A DNA stretch of 64,000 bases from positions 8,432,001-8,496,000 of the forward strand of contig NZ_CP015163.1 of assembly GCF_003312875.1 (NCBI RefSeq). Reading direction: 5' to 3'. How positions within the stretch are numbered: the first letter of the stretch is position 1; each line of letters opens with the position of its first letter. Made by a program: the position numbers and the translations under genes. This DNA is from Amycolatopsis albispora. GTDB lineage: Bacteria; Actinomycetota; Actinomycetes; Mycobacteriales; Pseudonocardiaceae. Shown piece by piece: positions 29,514 to 37,963 of this stretch. The notes under the pieces are model-generated. The model saw only the letters and a list, made by a program, of their open reading frames with translations. It did no database searches and was not told the origin of the DNA.

Positions 29514-30254
29514 GTGACACTGAGACGCCTTGCCGCTGCCCTTGTCCCCCTCGCTCTCGTGGTGGCGACGCTGACCGCGGGCGGCACCGCCGCCCAGTCG
29601 GAGTTGCCGAAGCAGAGCCCGATCAATGTCACCCCAGGTGCGATCCAGATCGACCTGAACCAGCCGAAGCTGAATGTGTCGTACGGGCATTCGGATCTTG
29701 AGCTGGAGTACGTCCGGAAGGACACCGCCGACCCCGCCGGGTGCACCACGCGCCACCACGAAGAGACGGAGGAGGCCGGGGTCGCCGCCGGTGCCGGGCA
29801 CGTCACCGTGGCCGGGGTGCGGTACGAGCTGGAGCAGTTCCACTTCCACACCCCGTCCGAGCACCGCTTCGGCGGGCACGCGGACCCGCTGGAAATGCAC
29901 TTCGTGCACCGGAGCGCGGCGGGGCGGCTGCTGGTGATCGGCGTGCCGCTGCGCGCGGGTCATGCGTCCACTGTGGACACCGTGCTGGCGGAACTGGCGC
30001 CGGAATGCGGGGAGCGCGTCGCTATCCACGACGTCGACCTGAACTCGCTGCTGCCGGCGAACCGGAGCACCCTGCGCTACGACGGCTCGCTGACCACGGC
30101 GCCGTTCAGCGAGGACGTGCAGTGGTTCCTGACCGCGGAACTGACCGTCACGCCCGCGACCATCGCGCGGTTCCAGGGCCTGTTCACCGACGGTAACGCG
30201 CGCCCGGTGCAACCGCTGAACGGCCGCACCGTCACCGCCGTCCCCCAGTTCTGA
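29514..30254 (+). CDS. Secreted alpha-class carbonic anhydrase
   Basis: 246 residues from GTG at 29514, with GAAAGG about 9 bases upstream; an in-frame ATG at 29466 would extend it but disrupts the signal peptide start. The signal peptide runs through LVPLALVVATLTAGGTAAQ. The mature enzyme begins with QSPINV and has the zinc-site block LEQFHFHTPSEH and EMHFVH, supplying the three zinc histidines of alpha carbonic anhydrases. It hydrates CO2 to bicarbonate outside the cell. It ends before two large palindromes that probably terminate transcription. Confidence 0.93.
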   Translation: MTLRRLAAALVPLALVVATLTAGGTAAQSELPKQSPINVTPGAIQIDLNQPKLNVSYGHSDLELEYVRKDTADPAGCTTRHHEETEEAGVAAGAGHVTVAGVRYELEQFHFHTPSEHRFGGHADPLEMHFVHRSAAGRLLVIGVPLRAGHASTVDTVLAELAPECGERVAIHDVDLNSLLPANRSTLRYDGSLTTAPFSEDVQWFLTAELTVTPATIARFQGLFTDGNARPVQPLNGRTVTAVPQF

Positions 30255-30275
30255 CCGTCCGGCGCGGGCGCTTGG

Positions 30276-30330
30276 TGTCACGAATGTGGCTTTCGAGACG
30301 CCGAACGTCTCGAAAGCCACATTCGTGACA
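30276..30330. repeat. Perfect palindrome 1, 25-bp arms with 5-base loop
   Basis: The left arm 30276-30300 is the exact reverse complement of 30306-30330 (loop CCGAA). The arms contain GAATGTGGCTTTC, shared with palindrome 2. It lies 21 bp after the carbonic anhydrase stop, between convergent genes, and can act as a bidirectional terminator. The length and shared core suggest a dispersed repetitive element. Confidence 0.85.
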
Positions 30331-30401
30331 TCCTCCGGGCGCCAGACGCGATGGTGTCCCGCTCGGCGGCCGCCAGGTCGGCGCTGTCAGGTTGGCCGGG
30401 G

Positions 30402-30456
30402 CGCTATGAATGTGGCTTTCATTGCGGAATCCGCAATGAAAGCCACATTCATAGCG
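30402..30456. repeat. Perfect palindrome 2, 26-bp arms with 3-base loop
   Basis: 30402-30427 pairs exactly with 30431-30456 (loop AAT). The outer core GAATGTGGCTTTC is the same as in palindrome 1, but the flanks and the stem tip differ. It lies 15 bp before the MarR stop, so it is positioned to terminate that minus-strand transcript. Confidence 0.85.
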
Positions 30457-30471
30457 TTGGGCCCGCGAAAG

Positions 30472-30852
30472 TCAGGGGCGGCGCAGGGTGGTGGCGAGCA
30501 CGGCGCGGTGCGTGGGCTTGGCCTCCGCGTAGCGTTGCTTGCCGTCCTCGGTCAGCGTGATGAAGATGCCGCGCCGGTCCTCGTCGCAGATGGCGCGTTC
30601 GACCAGGCCCTCGCGCTCCAGCCGGGCGACCAGCCGTGAGGTGGCGCTCTGGCTCAGGTGCACGGCCTCGGTGAGGTCCGCGCCCCGGCACTTGCGGTCG
30701 CAGGTGGCCAGCCGCTCCAGCGCCTCGAACTCGTTGATGCCGATGCCGTGCTCCTCCTGGAGCCGGCATTCGAGCGCGTTGAACACCGCCGCGTGCCGCG
30801 CGGACAGCTCGTGCCACTCCCGCACCAGTGTCTGCTCGGCCACATCGCTCAC
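30472..30852 (-). CDS. MarR-family transcriptional regulator
   Basis: 126 residues from the GTG at 30852; upstream in-frame codons run through the operator and are unlikely to be coding. The winged helix shows INEFEALERLATCD, the recognition helix HLSQSATSRLVARLEREGLV and the wing EDRRGIFITLTEDG. Two cysteines (CDRKC) lie in the HTH entry and could sense oxidants or electrophiles, which is inferred. It is divergent from a DHA2 drug exporter, the classic MarR-efflux arrangement, with a long inverted repeat between them. Confidence 0.92.
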   Translation of the reverse strand: MSDVAEQTLVREWHELSARHAAVFNALECRLQEEHGIGINEFEALERLATCDRKCRGADLTEAVHLSQSATSRLVARLEREGLVERAICDEDRRGIFITLTEDGKQRYAEAKPTHRAVLATTLRRP

Positions 30853-30864
30853 CCGGCCAAGATA

Positions 30865-30925
30865 ACATGCACGCGAATCTGATGCAAAGTCATTAAATGC
30901 GTTGGCATTAGATGCGCGTGCATGT
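30865..30925. promoter_or_regulatory. MarR operator region: 21-bp imperfect inverted repeat
   Basis: 30865-30885 and 30905-30925 match as inverted repeats at 19 of 21 positions (outer arms ACATGCACGCG / CGCGTGCATGT) around a 19-bp AT-richer centre with ATTAAATGC. It occupies most of the space between the divergent MarR and exporter genes, so one site can control both. Confidence 0.7.
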
Positions 30926-30938
30926 ACTGTCATGGTCC

Positions 30939-32363
30939 ATGAGCTTGTCCACCTCCTCGACCCGGTGGGACGCGCGCCTGTGGGGCGTGCTCCTGACCGT
31001 GTCCACCGTCGTCGGCCTCGACGCGCTCGACGTGTCGATGGTCGGCGTCGCCCTGCCCTCCATCCAGGCCGAACTCGGCCTTTCCACCAGCGCGCTGCAA
31101 TGGGTCATCAGCGCCTACGTGCTCGGCTACGGCGGCCTGCTCCTGCTCGGCGGGCGCACCGCCGACCTGCTCGGCAGGCGCCGGGTCTTCCTGGTCGCGG
31201 TCGCCGTGTTCGCGGTCGCCTCACTCTTCGGCGGCCTGGTCGACAGCGGCCCGCTGCTCATCGCCAGCCGGTTCATCAAGGGACTGGCGGCCGCGTTCAC
31301 CGCGCCGGCCGCGCTGTCGATCATCACCACGACCTTCCACGAAGGCCCCGCGCGCAACAAGGCGATCAGCATCTTCGCCGTGTTCGGCGCGAGCGGGTAC
31401 TCCGCCGGGCTGGTCTTCTCCGGCCTGCTCACCGAGGTCGGCTGGCGCTGGACCTTCCTGCTGCCGGTGCCCATCGCGCTCGCCGCGCTGGTCGCCGCGC
31501 TCAAGCTGATCCCGCAGTACCGCCCGGAAACCGGCAGCGGGTACGACTTCCCCGGTGCGATCACCGGGGCCGCCGGCTCGCTGCTGCTGGTCTTCGCCGT
31601 GGTCGAAGCGCCGGAGATCGGCTGGGCCTCGCCACGCACGCTGATCTCCTTCGCGCTCGCCATCGCCCTCCTGGTCGCCTTCGTGTTCATCGAGAAGCGC
31701 TCGAAGCACCCGCTGCTGCGGCTGGGCATCCTGCGCTCCGGCCCGCTGGCCCGCGCGAACATCGGCGGCGCGTTGTTCTTCGGCGCCTACATCGGGTTCC
31801 AGTTCGTGGTGATGCTGTACCTGCAGTCGGTGCTGGGCTGGTCCGCGCTGCAGACCGCGCTCGGCTTCCTGCCCGCGGCGCTGATCGTGGCCTTCGGCTC
31901 GCCGAAGATCGAGCCGCTGATCGACCGCCTCGGCACCCCGCGCACCATCCTCGCCGGGGTCGCCGCGCACGTGGTCGGTTACGCGTTGTTCCTCGGCATC
32001 GACAAGGATTCGAGCTACGCCGGCGCGGTGCTGCCCAGCATGATCCTGCTCGGCATCGGGTTCACGCTGGCCTTCTCCTCGCTGAACATCCAGGCCACCG
32101 CCGGGATCAGCGACGACGAGCAGGGCCTCGCGGGCGGTTTGCTGAACACTTCGGTCCAGGTCGGCGGGGCGATCGGCCTCGCCGTGGTGACCGCGGTGCT
32201 GACCGCGAACGGCGGTGAAGGGGTCCACGTGCTCGACGGACTCACCCCCGCGCTGAGCGTGGTCACCGGCATCGCCGTGCTCGGCCTGCTGGTCGCGATT
32301 TCCGGTGTGGTCAAGCGTTCGCGGGCGGCTCAGCCGGAGCTCGCGCTCGCCGCGACGAAGTAG
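30939..32363 (+). CDS. DHA2-family (EmrB/QacA-like) MFS multidrug exporter
   Basis: 474 residues from the ATG at 30939; an ATG at 30912 lies inside the operator repeat and is less likely. Fourteen hydrophobic segments are expected from the length and pattern. The DHA2 motif LDALDVSMVGVALPSIQ lies in TM1, and GGRTADLLGRRRVF is the loop 2-3 signature of the MFS. It couples proton influx to export of hydrophobic drugs. No clear Shine-Dalgarno is visible. Control by the divergent MarR protein is likely. It overlaps the convergent EamA gene by 53 bp. Confidence 0.92.
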   Translation: MSLSTSSTRWDARLWGVLLTVSTVVGLDALDVSMVGVALPSIQAELGLSTSALQWVISAYVLGYGGLLLLGGRTADLLGRRRVFLVAVAVFAVASLFGGLVDSGPLLIASRFIKGLAAAFTAPAALSIITTTFHEGPARNKAISIFAVFGASGYSAGLVFSGLLTEVGWRWTFLLPVPIALAALVAALKLIPQYRPETGSGYDFPGAITGAAGSLLLVFAVVEAPEIGWASPRTLISFALAIALLVAFVFIEKRSKHPLLRLGILRSGPLARANIGGALFFGAYIGFQFVVMLYLQSVLGWSALQTALGFLPAALIVAFGSPKIEPLIDRLGTPRTILAGVAAHVVGYALFLGIDKDSSYAGAVLPSMILLGIGFTLAFSSLNIQATAGISDDEQGLAGGLLNTSVQVGGAIGLAVVTAVLTANGGEGVHVLDGLTPALSVVTGIAVLGLLVAISGVVKRSRAAQPELALAATK

Positions 32364-33159
32364 CCGTCCACGCGGCCACGGCGCTGACACAGCCGAGGCC
32401 GAGCCAGCGGATCGCCGAAAGCTGCTCGTCCAGCACGAGCAGCCCGGCGACCGCGGCGACCGCCGGTTCGAGGCTGAGCAGCACACCGACCGGCCCGGCG
32501 CCGATGCGCCGCAGCGCGGACTGTTCGAGGGTGTACGGGAGTACCGCGGTGATCGTCGCGACGGCGGCGCCCGCCAGCAGTACTCCCGGCGCCCAGTCCA
32601 CCGGCTGCGCGAGCAGTCCGGTGGGCGTGCCCAGCACGGCGGCGAAGGCGACACCCCAGGCCAGGCCGGACGGTCCGCCGGTGAGCATGGCGACCTTGCG
32701 GCTGAGTACCAGGTACGAGCCCATCGCCACCGCGGAAAGCGCCGCGAGCAGCAGGCCAGGCCAGGGGAGCGGGCCGCCCGCCGGATCGTTCAGCAGCCAG
32801 ACCCCGGCGCCGGCCACCACGGCGGCGCCGAGGTCGGGCAGCCGCCGTGAACCGAGCAGTCCCACGGTCAGCGGCCCGAGCAGCTGGATCGTGCTCGCCA
32901 CGCCGACCGGCAGGTACCGCATCGCCGGATAGACCAGGTTCATGCCCGCGACAGCGGTGCCGAGCGCGAAGATCCACGGCAGCTGCCGCCGGTCGGGCAG
33001 CTTCGGCCGGAACCACACGAGCAGCAGCAAGGCCGCGAATCCCAGGCGCAGCGCGACAACTCCGCCCGCGCCGATGTCACCGGAGAGCTGCTTGCCGAAG
33101 GCCTGACCGGTCTGCGTGCAGATCGCCGCGGTGAGCACAAGAAGCGGAGCGGGAACCAT
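32311..33159 (-). CDS. EamA/RhtA-like DMT-superfamily exporter
   Basis: 282 residues, ten predicted hydrophobic segments in two homologous EamA halves (start ICTQTGQAFGKQLSGDIGAGGVVALR; second half with LSRKVAMLTGG and EPAVAAVAGLLVLDEQLS). The EPVxAxxxGxxxLxE-type motif of RhtA-like amino acid exporters is recognisable. It is divergent from a LysR regulator that probably controls it. Substrate unknown; threonine/homoserine-type amino acids are typical of relatives. Confidence 0.9.
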   Translation of the reverse strand: MVPAPLLVLTAAICTQTGQAFGKQLSGDIGAGGVVALRLGFAALLLLVWFRPKLPDRRQLPWIFALGTAVAGMNLVYPAMRYLPVGVASTIQLLGPLTVGLLGSRRLPDLGAAVVAGAGVWLLNDPAGGPLPWPGLLLAALSAVAMGSYLVLSRKVAMLTGGPSGLAWGVAFAAVLGTPTGLLAQPVDWAPGVLLAGAAVATITAVLPYTLEQSALRRIGAGPVGVLLSLEPAVAAVAGLLVLDEQLSAIRWLGLGCVSAVAAWTATSSRRARAPAEPPANA

Positions 33160-33233
33160 GCCGCCAGCTTCAGCCCGCCGAACCGTTCAGGTCCATCGAG
33201 GATTTCAGGTGGTTTTCCTTTAGCGTCGGCTAC

Positions 33234-34127
33234 ATGATGGACCTTCGACGCGTGCAGGCGCTCCGCGTGCTGGCCGATCGCGGCACGGTCACCGCGGCGG
33301 CCGAAGCCCTCTTTGTCACGCCATCGGCGGTGTCCCAGCAACTGCGAGCGCTGGCTGACGAACTCGGTGTCGAACTGCTCGTCCGCGACGGCCGCCGGGT
33401 GCGCCTCACCGCCGCCGCGCACGCGCTCCTTGAACACGCCGACGCCCTGCAGGAACACTGGGAACGCGCTCGCGCGGATCTCGGCGGGTCACGCCGGACG
33501 TTGCGCTTCTGCGGGGTGTCGTCGGCCATCGCCGCGCTGCTTTCGCCCGCCGCGGCCGCCCTGCACGAGCATGATCCGCGACGCCGGATCGAACTCGTCG
33601 AAGAGGAAAGCGAGGAATGCTTCCGGCTCCTGCTCGCCGAACAGGCCGATCTCGCGGTGGTCCTGCCGACACCGGCGAGCCCGCCGGTCGACGATCCGCG
33701 GTTCGAGCAACGGGTCCTGCACGAGGACCCGCAGGACCTGCTCGTGCCGTCGGCGCACCCGCTGGCCGGACGGGACGGCGTGGTGCTCGCCGACGTGGCG
33801 GCCGAGCGCTGGATCGTCAAGCCACGCCAGAACGACACCTACGACCTGCTGCTGTCGGCGTGCGCCGCGGCGGGGTTCACGCCCGCGGTGGCGCATCAGG
33901 TGAAGGAGTGGTTCGCCATCTCCCGGCTGGTCGCCGACGGTTTTGGCGTCTGCCTGCTGCCGCGCCTGGTCCCGATTCCCGCCGAGCACGCGGTGACCAG
34001 GGTGCCGTTGACGGGAAATCCGCGGCCGGTCCGCAAGCTCGTCGCCTGCGTGCGGCGGGGCAGTGCCGGGCAGCCGGATCTGGCCGAAGCGCTGGCCGTG
34101 CTGGACGAAGTCGCGTCCAGGGTATAG
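33234..34127 (+). CDS. LysR-family transcriptional regulator
   Basis: 297 residues; two consecutive ATGs (33234 and 33237) are possible starts. The N-terminal HTH is LRVLADRGTVTAAAEALFVTPSAVSQQLRALADELG. The periplasmic-binding-like effector domain follows from about residue 90. It is divergent from the EamA exporter across a 74-bp AT-richer gap, the standard LysR arrangement. The effector is not predictable. Confidence 0.92.
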   Translation: MMDLRRVQALRVLADRGTVTAAAEALFVTPSAVSQQLRALADELGVELLVRDGRRVRLTAAAHALLEHADALQEHWERARADLGGSRRTLRFCGVSSAIAALLSPAAAALHEHDPRRRIELVEEESEECFRLLLAEQADLAVVLPTPASPPVDDPRFEQRVLHEDPQDLLVPSAHPLAGRDGVVLADVAAERWIVKPRQNDTYDLLLSACAAAGFTPAVAHQVKEWFAISRLVADGFGVCLLPRLVPIPAEHAVTRVPLTGNPRPVRKLVACVRRGSAGQPDLAEALAVLDEVASRV

Positions 34128-34157
34128 CTTTGTCCGCAAAGGTAATTTGCTGGCAAA
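34128..34157 (+). promoter_or_regulatory. Two short dyads upstream of the NmrA-like gene
   Basis: CTTTG-TCCG-CAAAG (34128-34141) and TTTGC-TG-GCAAA (34146-34157) lie directly after the LysR stop and before the AGAGGAG of the next gene. They could be operator half-sites. The regulator is unknown. Confidence 0.4.
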
Positions 34158-34176
34158 GCAAAGAGGAGTAGACGGC

Positions 34177-35022
34177 ATGACCGTTCTTGTCACCGGAGCC
34201 CGCGGGAACATCGGCAGCAGCCTGGTCGCCGAACTGGCCAGGCGTGGTCATCCCGTGCGTGCGTCGGCCCGTGACGTGACCGCGCTGAAGGTGCCCGACG
34301 GGGTCGAGACCGTGCAGCTGGATCTGCTCGCCCCGGACAACGCGGAGGCGGCATTGGCCGGGGTCGGCGCGATCTTCCTGTACCCGACCGCACGCGTCGC
34401 TCCGGTGGATTTCCTTGCGGCGGCGGAGAAAGCCGGGGTGTCCTACGTGGTGCTGCTGTCCTCTCCGGACGTTTACGAGGGCGCGCTGGACAACCCGCTC
34501 CGGCTCGCCCACTTGCCGGTCGAGGAGGCGGTGCGCGGTTCCGGGCTGCGGCACACGGTGATCTATCCCGGCTGGCTGGCCACCAACGCGCTCCGCGACT
34601 GGGGCGAGCAGATCCGCACCGGCGACCGCGTCGGCCTCTTCCACCCGGACGCCCGGTTCACCCCGATCCACGCTGACGACATCGCCGAGGTGGCGGCCGA
34701 ACTGCTGACCACCGACCGCTACCCGGGCACCACGCTGACGCTGACCGGGCCGGAATCGCTGAGCCAGGCGGAAATCGTCGCGGTGCTGGCCGAGGAAGTG
34801 GGGCGCCCGATCGCGGTGGACGCGCTGACCAGGGAACAGGTGCACGAGCGTCGCCCGCACTGGATGCCGGCGGCCATCCTGGACCACCTGATCAGCGGTG
34901 CGGAACGGGCGGCCACCATGCCCGCGCCGGTGAACAACACCGTGGAGCGCTTCACCGGTCATCCGCCGCGTGGTTTCCGCCAGTGGGCCGCCGAGCACCG
35001 GGCGGAGTTCGCGCGGGCTTGA
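34177..35022 (+). CDS. NmrA-like NAD(P)-binding oxidoreductase (atypical SDR)
   Basis: 281 residues from the ATG at 34177, with AGAGGAG upstream; the frame reaches back into lysR but that part is not coding. The dinucleotide motif TGARGNIGSSL lies at residues 6-16. The catalytic YxxxK of classical SDRs is absent, as in NmrA/TMR-type atypical SDRs that act as redox sensors or quinone/NADPH reductases. The central SSPDVYEGALDN and VIYPGWL segments fit this family. Two dyads immediately upstream suggest local regulation. Confidence 0.88.
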   Translation: MTVLVTGARGNIGSSLVAELARRGHPVRASARDVTALKVPDGVETVQLDLLAPDNAEAALAGVGAIFLYPTARVAPVDFLAAAEKAGVSYVVLLSSPDVYEGALDNPLRLAHLPVEEAVRGSGLRHTVIYPGWLATNALRDWGEQIRTGDRVGLFHPDARFTPIHADDIAEVAAELLTTDRYPGTTLTLTGPESLSQAEIVAVLAEEVGRPIAVDALTREQVHERRPHWMPAAILDHLISGAERAATMPAPVNNTVERFTGHPPRGFRQWAAEHRAEFARA

Positions 35023-35053
35023 TCGGGGCCCGTTCCTGCTCGACGATGGGGGG

Positions 35054-36175
35054 ATGACGCCGCGCGAGACACCGCCGTTCCGTGCCGACCACGTGGGCAG
35101 CCTGCTGCGCCCGCCCGCACTGCGGGACGCCCGCGCGAGAGCGGCCGCCGGTGAGATCGGCGCGGTCGAGCTGCGGACCGTGGAGGACGAGGCGATTCGC
35201 GAGGTGGTCGAGCTGCAGCGCGCGGCCGGGCTGCGCTCGGCCACCGACGGGGAGTTCCGCCGCGGCTCGTGGCACATGGACTTCATCTACCGCCTGCGCG
35301 GGATCGGCAAGAGCGACGAGCAGCTGCACGTGACCTTCCACAACGACCGGGGCGACCTGGAGTTCAGCCCGTCGGCGTTCCGGGTGACCGGTGAGATCGG
35401 GCTGGACGAGGTCGTCTTCGCCGACGACTTCACCTTCCTGAAGTCCATTGTGGACCCCTCGGTGACGCCGAAGCAGACGATCCCGTCGCCGAGCATGGTC
35501 TACTACCGCGGCGGGCGGGCCGCGGTGGACGAGACGGTGTACCCGGACCTGGAGCGGTTCTACGACGACCTGGCCACCGCCTACCGCCAGCAGATCGCGG
35601 GCATGGCCGGGCTCGGCTGCACCTACCTCCAGCTGGACGACACCAGCCTGGCCTATCTGAACGACCCCGAGCAGCGCGCCATGGTGGCCAGGATGGGCGG
35701 TGACCCGGACAAGCAGCACGTGCGCAACATCGCCACGATGAACGCCGCGCTGCGCGACCGGCCCGCCGGGCTGCGCGTGACCACGCACTTGTGCCGCGGC
35801 AACTTCCGCTCGTCGTGGGTGGCCGCCGGTGGGTACGACTTCGTCGCCGACGCCTTGTTCAACGAACTCGACGTGGACGGCTACTTCCTGGAATTCGACG
35901 ACGAACGCTCCGGTGGTTTCGAGCCGCTTCGGTTCGTGCCCAAGGGAAAGCAGGTCGTGCTCGGGCTGGTCACCACCAAGCGCGGGGCGCTGGAGAGCGT
36001 GGATTCCCTGCGCGCCAGGGTGGAGGCCGCGGCGAAGTACGTCGACATCGACCAGCTCTGCCTGTCGCCGCAGTGCGGGTTCTCCTCGACCGAGGAGGGC
36101 AACGACCTGACCCTCGACGAGCAGAAGGCGAAGCTGGAGCGCATCGTCGAGACCGCGGCGCTCATCTGGGATTAG
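35054..36175 (+). CDS. MetE C-terminal-like methyltransferase (cobalamin-independent methionine synthase family)
   Basis: 373 residues from the ATG at 35054 preceded by a G-rich run. It corresponds to the catalytic C-terminal barrel of MetE without the N-terminal half. Recognisable are the start FRADHVGSLLRPP, DGEFRRGSWHMDF, and putative zinc ligands in THLCRGN and LCLSPQCGFSS. Relatives such as YxjG/YxjH are proposed to methylate homocysteine or related thiols from alternative donors. No other methionine genes are adjacent, so the physiological substrate is uncertain. Confidence 0.88.
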   Translation: MTPRETPPFRADHVGSLLRPPALRDARARAAAGEIGAVELRTVEDEAIREVVELQRAAGLRSATDGEFRRGSWHMDFIYRLRGIGKSDEQLHVTFHNDRGDLEFSPSAFRVTGEIGLDEVVFADDFTFLKSIVDPSVTPKQTIPSPSMVYYRGGRAAVDETVYPDLERFYDDLATAYRQQIAGMAGLGCTYLQLDDTSLAYLNDPEQRAMVARMGGDPDKQHVRNIATMNAALRDRPAGLRVTTHLCRGNFRSSWVAAGGYDFVADALFNELDVDGYFLEFDDERSGGFEPLRFVPKGKQVVLGLVTTKRGALESVDSLRARVEAAAKYVDIDQLCLSPQCGFSSTEEGNDLTLDEQKAKLERIVETAALIWD

Positions 36176-36312
36176 GGTGGGAATCCACCCGACTTTCGTC
36201 TGTCCGGTTTTGTCGGAAAGCCGCCGCTTTCCCACGGTTCGCGCGTGATTCGTGACAATCTGTTCCCGCGCCGGCGCAGCTCGTTCCCCTCCCTGTCCCC
36301 AAGGAGCGAACC

Positions 36313-37455
36313 GTGCATTCCGTGCTGTCCAAGAAATTCAGAACCGGCTTGCTGGCCGTCGGTGCGGCCGCCCTCGCGGCGGTCTCGGCGCTTCCCGCCG
36401 CCCAAGCCGAGCCCGTGCGCACGCTGACCGCCGGTGAACAGCGAGTGCTCGACCAGCAGCCGCTCGTCCGCGCGGCGGAGGTGCTGCGCGCCCGGCTGGC
36501 CGAAGCCGCCGGTGGTTACGCGGGCATCGTGCTCGAATCCTCGGATGTGGTGCTGTGGTGGAAAGGCGCGACCACGCCGGCCGTCGACGAGGCGGTGCGC
36601 GCGGCGAGCGCGTTCGCGCCGGTGCGTGTCGCTTCGGCGGCCCACAGCGAAAGCGAACTGGACGCCGCCGCGGAGCGGGTCAACCGCTGGCTGCGGGAAA
36701 ACCCGGATTCCGGCGCCTACGGCGTGAAAAGCCCCGGTGACGGCAGCGGCCTTGTGCTCGCCGCGAAACCCGGCGTGCTGAGCACGTTCAGCGCACTCGA
36801 CTCGGTGGCCGGGGTGCCGCTGCGCGTGCTGCACGAGGAACCGCTGACGCCGGTGTCCCGTGGTGACGACGCCCCGCCGTGGAAGGGCGGCGCGCGCACC
36901 TGGAACCAGACCGCGAGCACCATCTGCACCGCCGGGTTCGGTGTGCGCAACGGCGCGGGCAACCAGTTCGTGCTGACCGCCGAGCACTGCGGTCAGCACG
37001 GGCACCGGATCACCGACGGCGTCGGCGAGTTCATCGGCAACGTCGGGCCGGGGCACAACGACCACGACATCGCGTTGATCCCGACTTCCCAGGCGAGCAA
37101 CCGGATGTACGTCGGCGGCGGGAACAGCAACACCACCGAGCAGGTGCTCGGCTGGACGCACGTGTTCGTCGGCCAGTTGCTCTGCCAGAGCGGGGTGACC
37201 AGCGCCGAGCAGACCGGCAACCCGGTGTGCGACCTGAAGGTGCTGTTCTTCTGGCAGGACGCCGAGGACCTGGTGGAGGTCGAGCAGCAGCAGGGCCAGC
37301 CGGGCGCGCGGGGCGGCGACAGCGGCGGTTCGGTCTACCTGAAGGTCAACGGCGGTGTGCAGGCGGCGGGCACGGTGACCCGCGCGGCCGGCCCGCGCAT
37401 GGGCTTCCAGGACTTCGCCACCGCCAACGCCGACTTCGGCGTGTACATCCCCTGA
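36313..37455 (+). CDS. Secreted S1-family (chymotrypsin-fold) serine protease
   Basis: 380 residues from GTG at 36313 with AAGGAG upstream. The signal peptide ends near LPAAQAE. A pro-region of about 150 residues follows, then the protease domain with catalytic His225 (TAEHCG), Asp252 (HDIAL) and Ser337 (GGDSGGSV). The Cys pair around the His (TICTAGF...EHCG) is typical. It resembles the alpha-lytic/streptogrisin group, in which the propeptide assists folding outside the cell. The gene stands alone. Confidence 0.93.
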   Translation: MHSVLSKKFRTGLLAVGAAALAAVSALPAAQAEPVRTLTAGEQRVLDQQPLVRAAEVLRARLAEAAGGYAGIVLESSDVVLWWKGATTPAVDEAVRAASAFAPVRVASAAHSESELDAAAERVNRWLRENPDSGAYGVKSPGDGSGLVLAAKPGVLSTFSALDSVAGVPLRVLHEEPLTPVSRGDDAPPWKGGARTWNQTASTICTAGFGVRNGAGNQFVLTAEHCGQHGHRITDGVGEFIGNVGPGHNDHDIALIPTSQASNRMYVGGGNSNTTEQVLGWTHVFVGQLLCQSGVTSAEQTGNPVCDLKVLFFWQDAEDLVEVEQQQGQPGARGGDSGGSVYLKVNGGVQAAGTVTRAAGPRMGFQDFATANADFGVYIP

Positions 37456-37456
37456 T

Positions 37457-37888
37457 TCAGGCGCCGGTGGTCGAGCCGGGGCGGACGATCATCAGCACCA
37501 CGACCACCGCCCACAGCAGGTTGAACACACCGGTCAGCATCGAGAGCCGGGTCGCCAGGCGGCCCGGCTCCGCCTTTTCCGGCAGGTCGAGCAGCCGGCG
37601 CTGCCCGGGCAGGATGGCCAGCACCAGAATGCCCGCCGCGATGGCGGTGAGCACCACCGAAACGAGCAGCCACACGTCTGTGAGCACACCGAGCGCGGCG
37701 CCGGTGGCCACGCCGAACACCGGCACCGCGATGCCGACCACGGTGTACCCGCGGCAGATCCGGTGCAGCAGCGCACCCCCGCCGCCCTCGGCGCGCGCGT
37801 AGCGGGGGAACAGGGAAGCGGCCACCGCGATCGGCCCGACCACCAGGATCGCCGCGAGCACGTGCACGGACAGCAGGAACTTGGTCAA
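37457..37888 (-). CDS. DUF2269-like membrane protein
   Basis: 143 residues from TTG at 37888, preceded by AGAGGGG about 9 bases upstream; the ATG at 37963 would translate the PadR operator and is rejected. Four hydrophobic segments (FLLSVHVLAAILVVGPI, YTVVGIAVPVFGVATGAALG, WLLVSVVLTAIAAGILVLAI, MLTGVFNLLWAVVVVLMIV) fit the DUF2269 family. Function unknown. It is divergent from padR and shares its regulatory region, so it is a probable PadR target. Confidence 0.75.
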   Translation of the reverse strand: MTKFLLSVHVLAAILVVGPIAVAASLFPRYARAEGGGGALLHRICRGYTVVGIAVPVFGVATGAALGVLTDVWLLVSVVLTAIAAGILVLAILPGQRRLLDLPEKAEPGRLATRLSMLTGVFNLLWAVVVVLMIVRPGSTTGA

Positions 37889-37942
37889 CGGAGTAACCCC
37901 TCTATATGTAGGCAGCCAATATGTACCCTTCCTACTGCACTT

Positions 37943-37963
37943 ATGGGTAGGCTGTCTACCCAT
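37943..37963. promoter_or_regulatory. PadR operator: ATGGGTAG-N5-CTACCCAT
   Basis: A perfect 8-bp inverted repeat whose right arm ends in the first bases of the padR start codon. A related ATGTA-rich stretch lies just upstream (37905-37925). Binding here would block translation start and promoter clearance, giving tight autoregulation, and could also control the divergent DUF2269 gene. Confidence 0.65.

Noticed and set aside
30286..30639. Open frame running through both long palindromes
   Set aside because: It encodes inverted-repeat sequence and antisense MarR; it has no coding character.
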